Notes under the pieces: model-generated
The model's input: the letters and a program-made list of their open reading frames with translations, nothing else
The model's database searches: none
Told to the model about the DNA's origin: nothing
Made by a program: the position numbers and the translations under genes
Assembly: GCA_903872005.1 (NCBI GenBank)
Contig: CAIQJD010000199.1
Span: 1-5,401 of the forward strand
DNA length: 5,401 bases
Direction: 5' to 3'
DNA from: an uncultured bacterium
GTDB lineage: Bacteria; Chloroflexota; Anaerolineae; JACIWP01
In this document: positions 1-5,401 of the stretch, piece after piece
Numbering within the stretch: the first letter of the stretch is position 1
Layout: every line of letters begins with the position of its first letter

Positions 1-615
1 CCTCCCCTCGCCGCCGATCACCAGCGCCATGGGGCCGGTCAGGTCCGCATCCACGTGCAGTCGAGCGTCTTCCACCTTCTCCAATCCGATCACCCACAGG
101 CCGGCTACCTTCAAGTCCTTGATCGCCCGCGCCAGGTTCGGCGCCTCCGCGATGGCGAGATGCTCCGTCGCGCCGGCCGATGCATTGACTGCGGCCGGCG
201 TGACGCCGGCCGCGCGATGCTCCGGGATGACCACCCCATCCACCCCGATCGCCTCGGCGCTACGCACCAACGTCCCCAGGTTTTGCGGATCCTGCAAATA
301 GTCCAGGATCAGGATCAGCGCCGGCGGCGCCGGCTGCTTGGCACGCTCCACGAAGTCGAACACAGAGGCATACGGATAGGGCGAAGCCTCGACCATCACG
401 CCGTGATGATTCGCCGCGCCCGCCATGCGATCCAACGTCGCTCGGTCTAGCTCCTTGATGGGGATGCCGGCGTCCGTCGCCAGGCGCAAGACATCGCCCA
501 GAGCGCCGCTCGCCGTCGCGCCGGCCGCCACAAAGACCCGGTAGATGCGCCGCCGGCGCGCCAGCAGCGCCTCACGCACCGCGTTGCGCCCATAGAGTAA
601 TTCTACGCCAGCCAT
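1..615 (-). CDS. rlmB: 23S rRNA 2'-O-ribose methyltransferase RlmB (TrmH/SpoU family), C-terminus cut by window edge
   Basis: The first 205 residues of a SpoU/TrmH-family enzyme are visible; the frame is open to base 1. RlmB methylates the 2'-OH of a guanosine in the 23S rRNA peptidyl-transferase region (G2251 in E. coli) using SAM, in the cytoplasm. Seen: an N-terminal substrate-binding subdomain at about residues 6-80, opening with LLYGRNAVREALLA and closing with NHHGVMVEA; then the SPOUT catalytic domain, with motif 1 (DPQNLGTLVRSAEA, 109-122, including N112 and R118) and motif 2 (ALVIGGEG, 197-204). Motif 3, the SxNVSVA-type strand, should lie just beyond the left edge; the family is usually about 245-260 residues, so roughly 45 residues are missing. 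The ATG (615-613) shares one base with the cysS stop (TGATG), and a GGAG 9 nt upstream lies inside cysS, so translation is probably coupled. The N-terminal domain favours RlmB over TrmH or TrmL; the exact target guanosine is inferred. Confidence 0.9.
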   Translation of the reverse strand, partial: MAGVELLYGRNAVREALLARRRRIYRVFVAAGATASGALGDVLRLATDAGIPIKELDRATLDRMAGAANHHGVMVEASPYPYASVFDFVERAKQPAPPALILILDYLQDPQNLGTLVRSAEAIGVDGVVIPEHRAAGVTPAAVNASAGATEHLAIAEAPNLARAIKDLKVAGLWVIGLEKVEDARLHVDADLTGPMALVIGGEGR

Positions 616-2072
616 CAGCGCACTCTCCAGCGCGTGCCATCCGGCCCGTCTTCCAGCGCCACGCCCACTTCATTCAACCGATTGCGAATGCGATCCGCCC
701 GCGCGAAATCCTTGCTCTTGCGCGCGTCCTGGCGCAGCTCCACCAACAAATCCAGCAGCGGCTCCAGCAGGCCGGCCTTCTCGCCGCCCCCAAACTGCGC
801 CGGCAGCAGCCCCAGGACATCGCCGGCCAGCGCCCGATACTGCGCCTGAATGGCCGCCAGCGTCGCCGCCGAGAGCGGCGTCCCGGCATTGATCCAGGTA
901 TTGCTCTGCCGCGCCAAATCGAACAACACGCTCAGCGCCACGGCCGTGTTGAAATCATCATCCATGGCCGCCGTGAAGCGCCCCTTCATCTCCTCCAGGG
1001 CCGTTGCTACGGTCGGGTCGGGCGCGCCGGCCGGCGCGCCGGCTTTCGCCAGCGCATCTTCCACCAGCTTGACCGCGCCGTGCAGCCGCTCCAGACCCTT
1101 CGCGGCCGCCTCCAACGCACCTTCCGAGAAGTCAATCGGTGAGCGATAGTGGCTGCTCAAGACGAAGAAGCGCACCACCAACGGCGCGTAGCGCGTGAAA
1201 GCTTCCTTGAGCGTGATGAAATTGCCCAGGGACTTGCCCATCTTCACGCCATTGACCGTCACCATATTATTATGCAGCCAGTAGCGCGCGAACGGCTCGC
1301 CGAACGCCGCTTCGGACTGCGCGATCTCGCTCTCATGATGTGGAAACTGATTCTCCATCCCGCCGCCATGAATATCAAAGGGTTGCCCCAGATACTTGGT
1401 GGACATCACGGAGCATTCAATATGCCAGCCCGGGAAGCCGCGTCCCCACGGGCTGCGCCACTGCAACAGATGCCCCGGCTCGGCCCGCTTCCACAAGGCG
1501 AAATCCGCCGGATTGCGCTTCTCCGGGTTCACCTCGACCCGCGCGCCCTCCTCCTGATCCTCCACCCGCCGGCCGGAGAGCCGGCCGTAACCCGGGAAGC
1601 TCTCCACCGCGAAGTAGACCGACCCATTGGCCGCGTAGGCGTGGCCGGTCGCCATCAGCGACTCGATGAGATCGAGCATCTCCGGGATATGCGCCGTCGC
1701 TCGCGGTGAGATGTCTGGCCGCAGCACGTTGAGCGCATCCATATCCTCAAAGTAGGAGCGCATATACAGCTCCACCACTTCCATCGGCTCGACCTGCTCC
1801 AGCCGCGCCTTCTTGAGGATCTTGTCCTCGCCGGCGTCCGCGTCGTCGGTCAGATGCCCCACATCGGTGATGTTCTGCACATAGCGCACGCGATAGCCCA
1901 GGAAGCGCAGATAGCGCACCATCACATCAAAAGATACGTAGCTCTTGGCATGTCCCAGGTGGGCGTGCCCATACACCGTCGGGCCGCAGACATACATGCC
2001 CACGCGCCCTTCATGAATGGGTGTAAAAATGTCTTTCTGTCGCGTCAACGAATTATAGACCTGCAGCGTCAT
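615..2072 (-). CDS. cysS: Cysteinyl-tRNA synthetase (CysRS)
   Basis: A complete 485-residue class I aminoacyl-tRNA synthetase that activates cysteine with ATP and loads it on tRNA-Cys in the cytoplasm. The Rossmann catalytic core (about 15-310) carries the HIGH motif as HLGH (38-41) and the KMSKS motif as KMGKS (277-281). The zinc site that selects the cysteine thiol is complete by analogy with the E. coli enzyme: C29 (YVCGPTVYG), C220 (WHIECSVMS), H245 and E249 (FPHHESE). The helical DALR/C-terminal region follows, with the typical [15 protein letters not shown] stretch (453-466) and [11 protein letters not shown] tail. Length is slightly above E. coli (461); part of the excess is an Ala/Gly/Pro linker (AGAPAGAP, 344-351) encoded by a perfect palindrome. 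The ATG at 2072 is preceded by GGAGG with a 6-nt spacer. The start lies 20 nt inside the upstream GluRS-like ORF and the stop overlaps the rlmB start by one base, so all three are probably cotranslated. Confidence 0.97.
   Translation of the reverse strand: MTLQVYNSLTRQKDIFTPIHEGRVGMYVCGPTVYGHAHLGHAKSYVSFDVMVRYLRFLGYRVRYVQNITDVGHLTDDADAGEDKILKKARLEQVEPMEVVELYMRSYFEDMDALNVLRPDISPRATAHIPEMLDLIESLMATGHAYAANGSVYFAVESFPGYGRLSGRRVEDQEEGARVEVNPEKRNPADFALWKRAEPGHLLQWRSPWGRGFPGWHIECSVMSTKYLGQPFDIHGGGMENQFPHHESEIAQSEAAFGEPFARYWLHNNMVTVNGVKMGKSLGNFITLKEAFTRYAPLVVRFFVLSSHYRSPIDFSEGALEAAAKGLERLHGAVKLVEDALAKAGAPAGAPDPTVATALEEMKGRFTAAMDDDFNTAVALSVLFDLARQSNTWINAGTPLSAATLAAIQAQYRALAGDVLGLLPAQFGGGEKAGLLEPLLDLLVELRQDARKSKDFARADRIRNRLNEVGVALEDGPDGTRWRVR
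623..628 (-). promoter_or_regulatory. Ribosome binding site for rlmB, inside the cysS 3' end
   Basis: The minus strand reads GGAGAG here, ending 7 nt before the rlmB ATG (core GGAG 9 nt away). It supports the start at 615 even though that codon overlaps the cysS stop. Confidence 0.6.
1021..1040. repeat. Perfect 20-bp palindrome inside cysS
   Basis: These 20 bases equal their own reverse complement, with GCGCGCC-type outer arms around a central GGCCGGCC-like core. On the coding strand they span codons 345-351 of cysS, a Gly/Ala/Pro linker between the catalytic core and the helical C-terminal region. The flanking bases (G at 1020 and G at 1041) do not continue the symmetry. It overlaps three copies of GCCGGC, so it may simply be a cluster of that iterated word in a tolerant linker. 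Confidence 0.85.
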
Positions 2073-2559
2073 CCTGCGCCTCCATATCCCACGTTAGCAA
2101 GCGTTCCAAAGTCCGCCGGCGTCCCAGCAGACAGACCACGATCTCCAGGCACGGCCCCTCCACCCGCCCGGTCAGCGCCGCCCGGATCGTCATCATCACC
2201 TCGCGGCCGCGCAGCCCATCTCGCTCCTTCAGATCGGCGCGCAGCGCCTTGAATAGCGCCGTGACTTGCGCCGGCTCCGTCCGTTCCAGACCACGCAGCC
2301 GCCGCGCGAACTCCTGCAAGGCCGACGCGGCGTGCGGCTGTCCCAAGACCCCATCCATGACCGCGCTGACTACCACATCATCGGCGAAGACGAAACGCGC
2401 CGCCGCCGGCGCATCGGCCGGCTCCCCCAGCTCTGGCCCAATGACCTCCGCCAGCTTCGCCAGCCACTCCGCCGGCGTCGCGTAGCCGCCATCGGCCGTC
2501 CAACGCTCCGAGCGGCCGTATGCCGCCATCAACGCGGTCTCCATGCCGGTTACAGACAC
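2053..2559 (-). CDS. Free-standing glutamyl-tRNA synthetase C-terminal (anticodon-binding) domain protein
   Basis: A 168-residue protein matching only the C-terminal part of bacterial GluRS (GltX). Residues 118-154 fit the signature of its last helical domain: GREVMMTIRAALTG, then a GP dipeptide (136-137), then CLLGRRRTLERL. Before it comes the FKALRADLKER helix (103-112), and residues 20-100 fit the preceding helical anticodon-binding bundle. There is no Rossmann core, HIGH or KMSKS motif, so it cannot activate an amino acid. Full GltX is about 470-500 residues; roughly the first 320 are absent. The reading frame is intact, and a GTG at 2559 has GGAGG 8 nt upstream; the ATG at codon 6 would be 23 nt away, so GTG is preferred. 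It starts 15 nt after the PIN/TRAM gene and overlaps cysS by 20 nt. In Bacillus gltX lies between yacL and cysS, so this is probably the remnant of gltX in place, possibly kept as a tRNA-binding protein or as half of a split GluRS. Its function is unknown. Confidence 0.8.
   Translation of the reverse strand: MSVTGMETALMAAYGRSERWTADGGYATPAEWLAKLAEVIGPELGEPADAPAAARFVFADDVVVSAVMDGVLGQPHAASALQEFARRLRGLERTEPAQVTALFKALRADLKERDGLRGREVMMTIRAALTGRVEGPCLEIVVCLLGRRRTLERLLTWDMEAQDDAAGL
2079..2083 (-). promoter_or_regulatory. Ribosome binding site for cysS
   Basis: The minus strand reads GGAGG, 6 nt before the cysS ATG and within the last codons of the upstream ORF. It fixes the cysS start at 2072 and makes the 20-nt gene overlap credible. 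Confidence 0.8.
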
Positions 2560-2567
2560 CTTGCCGT

Positions 2568-2572
2568 CCTCC
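2568..2572 (-). promoter_or_regulatory. Ribosome binding site deciding the GTG start of the GluRS-like ORF
   Basis: The minus strand reads GGAGG, 8 nt before GTG 2559 and immediately after the TAG stop of the PIN/TRAM gene. Its position selects GTG over the ATG five codons further in, and argues that the ORF is actively translated. Confidence 0.75.
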
Positions 2573-2574
2573 GG

Positions 2575-3627
2575 CTAGCGGTTTTCCGTCTGCGGCGCGG
2601 CGAACAACATGCGGCCGGCTGCCGTTTGCAGCACCTTCGTCACCACCACCGAGATCGTCTCATTCATGTAGCGCCGGCCGTTCTCCACCACCACCATCGT
2701 CCCATCGTCCAGGTAGCCCACGCCCTGCCCAATTTCCTTGCCTTCCTGGATCACCCGCACCTGCATCCCTTCGCCGGGCAAAACCACTGCCTTCACGGCA
2801 TTCGCCAGCTCGTTGATATTCAACACACTGACGCCCTGCAGCTCGGCGACGCGATTCAGATTGTAGTCATTGGTGATGATCGGACAGTGCAATTGCTTGG
2901 CGAGCAGGACCAGCCTATCATCGGCCTCGCGCACCCCCTCCACATCCATATCCACGATGCGGATGGGCACGGCCGACTCTTTTTGCAGCTTGTTGAGCAT
3001 CTCCAGGCCGCGCCGGCCGCGATTGCGCCGCAAAACATCCGGCGAATCGGCGATATGCTGCAACTCAGCCAGGATGAAGCGCGGCACCGTGATGACGCCG
3101 CTGATGAATCCCGTCCGGCTGATATCGGCAATGCGGCCATCAATGATGACGCTGGTATCCAGCAGCACAACCCCATGCTCTGCCTTGCTGCTGACGGCTC
3201 CCTCACGCCCGCTGAAGCGCGCCTCCAAGACGCTGAAGATATCCTTCTGGCGCATCACCATCACCGCAATGCCGAGATAGCTGAAAAAGACCGCGCCGGC
3301 GAAGGGCAATACCTGACCGACCGGAGACGGCAACAGAGAAATCGGCAGAGCCAAGAGCGCCGCCACGATCAGCCCCACGATGAGGCCCACCACGCCGGCC
3401 ACCAGTTGCGATGCCGGCATCTTGCGTATGCCCTGCCGCATCGCCTGAAACGGCTTGGTCGTCAAGAATGGCGTCAACAACAACCCCAAAGCGGCGCCGG
3501 CCAGGGAAAGCACCACCACATAAGGGAACGATGACGGTTGCGAGCCTCCCAAAATGACTCCGACCTGCCACCCGACCACACCGAACGCGATCATGCCGAC
3601 CAGCCGGAAGAAAAACTCCAGGCTCAT
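2575..3627 (-). CDS. Membrane-anchored PIN/TRAM domain protein (YacL family)
   Basis: A 350-residue protein with three parts. The N-terminus holds four hydrophobic segments (about 4-28, 34-54, 73-97 and 105-125), placing it in the cytoplasmic membrane. A PIN nuclease-like domain (about 152-272) follows, with acidic residues at D157 (VVLLDTSVIIDGRI), E188 (ILAELQHIAD), D236/D237 (READDRL) and D254 (ITNDYNLNRVA), the usual metal-binding quartet. A TRAM domain, an OB-like RNA-binding fold, ends it (about 284-343, GEGMQVRVIQEGKEIGQGVGYL). This is the architecture of Bacillus YacL; PIN domains are commonly RNases, but the substrate of this family is not established to my knowledge. The ATG at 3627 is chosen over an in-frame GTG at 3636 because a GAGGGAG element sits 8 nt before the ATG and would overlap the GTG. 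It is the first gene of the leftward operon, with a promoter candidate about 55-90 nt upstream. Its TAG stop is in frame with the next gene. Confidence 0.92.
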   Translation of the reverse strand: MSLEFFFRLVGMIAFGVVGWQVGVILGGSQPSSFPYVVVLSLAGAALGLLLTPFLTTKPFQAMRQGIRKMPASQLVAGVVGLIVGLIVAALLALPISLLPSPVGQVLPFAGAVFFSYLGIAVMVMRQKDIFSVLEARFSGREGAVSSKAEHGVVLLDTSVIIDGRIADISRTGFISGVITVPRFILAELQHIADSPDVLRRNRGRRGLEMLNKLQKESAVPIRIVDMDVEGVREADDRLVLLAKQLHCPIITNDYNLNRVAELQGVSVLNINELANAVKAVVLPGEGMQVRVIQEGKEIGQGVGYLDDGTMVVVENGRRYMNETISVVVTKVLQTAAGRMLFAAPQTENR

Positions 3628-3635
3628 AAGACACA

Positions 3636-3642
3636 CTCCCTC
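3636..3642 (-). promoter_or_regulatory. Ribosome binding site deciding the PIN/TRAM start
   Basis: The minus strand reads GAGGGAG, 8 nt before ATG 3627. The alternative GTG at 3636 begins within this element, so it would have no usable ribosome binding site. Confidence 0.7.
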
Positions 3643-3688
3643 TGATAATAATCACTAATCAATGGCGAATAATAAGTATGACGCTGCA

Positions 3689-3718
3689 AGTATACACCGG
3701 ACACGGGGTCATGTCCAA
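3689..3718 (-). promoter_or_regulatory. Candidate sigma-70-type promoter for the PIN/TRAM-cysS-rlmB operon
   Basis: On the minus strand, TTGGAC (3718-3713) is followed after 18 nt by TATACT (3694-3689), a fair match to the -35 and -10 consensus. The start of transcription would be near 3682, giving a leader of about 55 nt before ATG 3627. The leader is AT-rich compared with the rest of the window. No other promoter-like pair stands out for this operon, but this was judged by eye only. Confidence 0.5.
3699..3716. repeat. Short inverted repeat inside the leftward promoter
   Basis: Arms GGACA and TGTCC (5 bp, perfect) flank an 8-nt centre. The dyad lies in the spacer of the leftward promoter candidate and overlaps its -35 element, where a repressor or activator could bind. 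Five-base arms are short enough to occur by chance, and no T-run follows, so it is not a terminator. Confidence 0.3.
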
Positions 3719-3777
3719 TTATCTTCAACCCGGCCCATCCTGCCCGCCCTTTCCGTTGGTGCATTTCGCACGGTTCG

Positions 3778-3786
3778 TGGTATAAT
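3778..3786 (+). promoter_or_regulatory. Extended -10 promoter for the DUF2723 gene
   Basis: TGG directly followed by TATAAT is a perfect extended -10 element. The best -35 candidate is TTGGTG (3756-3761) at a long 19-nt spacing, so the promoter probably relies on the extended -10. Transcription would start near 3793, leaving a leader of about 34 nt before ATG 3827. Confidence 0.75.
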
Positions 3787-3814
3787 AGGCTGATTTCAAC
3801 GACTGAATTTCGGC

Positions 3815-3818
3815 AGGA
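3815..3818 (+). promoter_or_regulatory. Ribosome binding site for the DUF2723 gene
   Basis: AGGA lies 8 nt before ATG 3827. It is a modest Shine-Dalgarno match but correctly spaced, and it is the only one near the start. Confidence 0.55.
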
Positions 3819-3826
3819 CGCCGCCT

Positions 3827-5401
3827 ATGTGGAGTCTCCTTAAACGCCATAGCGACCGCTGGCTGGCGGCCGGCCTCGGCCTCGCGTTGCTGGTCCTCTA
3901 CGCCGCCACCGCCGCGCCGGCCGTCCTGTACGGCGACAGTGGCGAGTTGCAACTGGCCGCGGCCCGCGCCGGCATCGCCCACCCGACGGGGTACCCCTTC
4001 TATCTCATGCTCGGCTGGCTCTGGACGCATCTTCTTTGGCCGGCCGCCGTCTCTTTCGCCGCCCGCCTCAATCTCATGTCCGCCGTCTTCGCCGCGCTCG
4101 CCGGCGCGCTCCTCTTCCTGACAATTCGCCGGCTCCTGCATCAAGCCGACATCACCCATCGGGCAACGCTTGATCGGGGTATCGCCTTCCTGGCGGCCGT
4201 ACTCCTCGGCGTCTCGCCCCTCTTCTGGAGCCAGGCCGTGATCGCTGAAGTCTACGCCCTCAACGCGCTCATCGTCTGCGGCGTGCTCTTCTTCCTGCTG
4301 CGCTGGCTCTCCGAAGGCCGGCGCGTCGCCGATCTCCTCGGCCTGGCCTGCCTGGTCGGCCTCGGACTGGCGCACCATCGCACCATCATCCTTTGGCTGC
4401 CGGCCCTGGCCCTGACCCTCTGGCTCGCCGGCCGCAAGACCCAGACCCGACGCATCTCGCCCATGACGCTGGCCCTCATGGCCGGCCTGATCCTCCTGCC
4501 GCTGCTCCTCTACCTGTATATCCCGCTGCGCGCGCCCCAATCGCCCTATCTGACCGTGCCCGTATCCCCGGCGCAGCCCTTGCAGCTCTACGACAATTCC
4601 TTACGCGGCTTTGTCTTCTACGTCCTGGGACGCTCCTTCGAAGGCGCAATCCGGCCGGCGCTCTTCAACGCGGCGCGCCTGAGCGCCGCCGGCGACCTCT
4701 TGCGGCAGCAGTTCACCTGGATCGGCGTCATCCTGGGAATCATCGGCCTGCTCACCCTGGCCGCGCCCCGCCGGCGGCTCCTCCTCGTCGCCACCCTGCC
4801 AACCTATCTGCTCCTGGTCCTCTTCAACCTGGTCTATGACATCGGCGATATCGCCGTCTACTACATCCCCACATTCCTGATTTGGGCAATCTGGTGCGCC
4901 GTCGGCATCGCGGCCCTGGCCGACCGCTTCGGCGCGCTGATCCTGCGTTGGAAACCATCGCCGACCCGTCCTGATACCGGCCTCTACCGCACGCTCTTCC
5001 GTCGCTTGCAGATCGTCGTCGCCTGGCTCTTCGTCGGCCTCGTCGCGGTCCTGCCCCTCGTCATGCTGATCGTCAACCTGCCCAACGTCGGCCGGCAGAA
5101 TGACACCGCCGCCTGGCTTCAATGGCAGCGTATCCTCGCCCAATCGCTCCCCGAAGGCGCCATCCTGATCAGCAACGACCGCGACGACATCATGCCCCTC
5201 TGGTACTTCCAGCACGTCGAGGGCCTGCGCCCCGACCTCGTCGGCCTCTTCCCCAAAATCGTCTCCGACGGCCGCTGGGAGGATGTCGGCCAGGTCGTGG
5301 ATCGGGCGCTGGAATCCGGCCGTCCCGTCTACCTCATCAAATCCATGCCCGGCCTGGAAGTGAAAGTGGACCTGGAGCCGGCGCCGGCCAGCCTGATCCG
5401 C
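3827..5401 (+). CDS. DUF2723-family polytopic membrane protein (protein O-mannosyltransferase-like), C-terminus beyond window
   Basis: 525 residues are visible and the frame is open to the right edge. The family signature comes early: LYGDSGELQLAAARAG and then HPTGYPFYLMLGW (residues 34-64), with acidic D37 and E40 in the first extracytoplasmic loop, where GT-C glycosyltransferases keep their catalytic acids. Other family-like stretches are WSQAVIAEVYALNAL (134-148), LGLAHHRT (179-186), YLYIPLRA (229-236) and DIGDIAVYYIPTF (338-350). About 11-12 hydrophobic segments span roughly 10-417; a hydrophilic part (about 420-525) follows and is probably extracytoplasmic. Members are thought to use polyprenyl-phosphate-linked sugars to glycosylate proteins or envelope polymers; donor and acceptor here are unknown. 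The ATG is supported by AGGA 8 nt upstream and an extended -10 promoter. The gene diverges from the translation operon and has C-ending codons (CTC, GTC, GCC) far more often than that operon does. Confidence 0.85.
   Translation, partial: MWSLLKRHSDRWLAAGLGLALLVLYAATAAPAVLYGDSGELQLAAARAGIAHPTGYPFYLMLGWLWTHLLWPAAVSFAARLNLMSAVFAALAGALLFLTIRRLLHQADITHRATLDRGIAFLAAVLLGVSPLFWSQAVIAEVYALNALIVCGVLFFLLRWLSEGRRVADLLGLACLVGLGLAHHRTIILWLPALALTLWLAGRKTQTRRISPMTLALMAGLILLPLLLYLYIPLRAPQSPYLTVPVSPAQPLQLYDNSLRGFVFYVLGRSFEGAIRPALFNAARLSAAGDLLRQQFTWIGVILGIIGLLTLAAPRRRLLLVATLPTYLLLVLFNLVYDIGDIAVYYIPTFLIWAIWCAVGIAALADRFGALILRWKPSPTRPDTGLYRTLFRRLQIVVAWLFVGLVAVLPLVMLIVNLPNVGRQNDTAAWLQWQRILAQSLPEGAILISNDRDDIMPLWYFQHVEGLRPDLVGLFPKIVSDGRWEDVGQVVDRALESGRPVYLIKSMPGLEVKVDLEPAPASLIR

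Noticed and set aside
277..301. Sought tRNA, rRNA, riboswitch or T-box leader signals, here and across the window, especially upstream of cysS
   Set aside because: No tRNA-like cloverleaf, T-box motif or conserved leader was visible. cysS starts inside the preceding ORF, leaving no room for its own leader.
55..450. Plus-strand open frame of 131 codons opposite rlmB
   Set aside because: It is a shadow of the rlmB frame; the minus strand shows the SpoU motifs instead.
1570..1587. GC hairpin (7-bp stem, 4-nt loop) considered as a terminator
   Set aside because: It lies inside cysS, has no T-run on either side, and arises from two neighbouring GCCGGC words.
1149..1709. Plus-strand open frame of 186 codons opposite cysS
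   Set aside because: It is antisense to the conserved catalytic core of CysRS, has no recognisable domain and lacks a convincing ribosome binding site.
2266..3534. Long plus-strand open frame of 422 codons opposite the PIN/TRAM gene and the GluRS-like ORF
   Set aside because: The translation is rich in His, Arg and Gln with no recognisable domain, and it is antisense to two genes with clear family signatures. Long antisense frames are common in GC-rich DNA.
3628..3636. In-frame GTG start adding three residues to the PIN/TRAM protein
   Set aside because: The GTG begins inside the Shine-Dalgarno element, which is correctly spaced for the ATG at 3627.
3725..4540. Minus-strand open frame of 271 codons opposite the DUF2723 gene
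   Set aside because: Low-complexity Glu/Gln/Gly/Arg translation, antisense to a gene with a clear family motif, and running through the promoter region.
4601..5215. Minus-strand open frame of 204 codons rich in Asp, Glu and Gln
   Set aside because: The acidic, repetitive composition is the reverse complement of hydrophobic membrane-protein codons (CTC, GTC, ATC). No domain is recognisable.

Overview
The window is GC-rich (low to mid 60s per cent by eye) and holds only protein-coding genes. I see no RNA gene, CRISPR array, insertion sequence or defence island. Gene content, the extended -10 promoter (TGGTATAAT), and a membrane-anchored PIN/TRAM gene next to cysS and rlmB suggest a Chloroflexota-like bacterium (Anaerolineae or Caldilineae type). 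That placement is inference and was not tested against any database.

Layout. Positions 1-3627 are a tight minus-strand operon, transcribed right to left: a PIN/TRAM membrane RNase-like gene (3627-2575), a 168-residue free-standing glutamyl-tRNA synthetase C-terminal (anticodon-binding) domain (2559-2053), cysS (2072-615), and rlmB, which runs off the left edge (615-1). The genes are 15 nt apart, overlap by 20 nt and overlap by 1 nt, so translational coupling is likely. Positions 3628-3826 are a divergent intergenic region with one promoter candidate for each direction and a small dyad inside the leftward one. From 3827 to the right edge, on the plus strand, is a DUF2723-family (protein O-mannosyltransferase-like) polytopic membrane protein, cut at the window end after 525 residues.

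How the genes fit together. The leftward operon is a translation cluster: Cys-tRNA charging, 23S rRNA 2'-O-methylation and an RNA-associated PIN/TRAM protein. Its order matches the Bacillus subtilis segment yacL-ispD-ispF-gltX-cysE-cysS-mrnC-rlmB with several members missing. In the gltX slot only the C-terminal cage domain remains, as an intact ORF with its own ribosome binding site. This is the most interesting item in the window. The rightward gene belongs to cell-envelope glycosylation and is not obviously linked to the operon.

Two other signals cross gene boundaries. The palindrome GCCGGC is strongly iterated (about 45 copies by hand count, in every reading frame). The plus strand stays C-rich at silent positions whichever strand is coding, which suggests a replication-strand bias.
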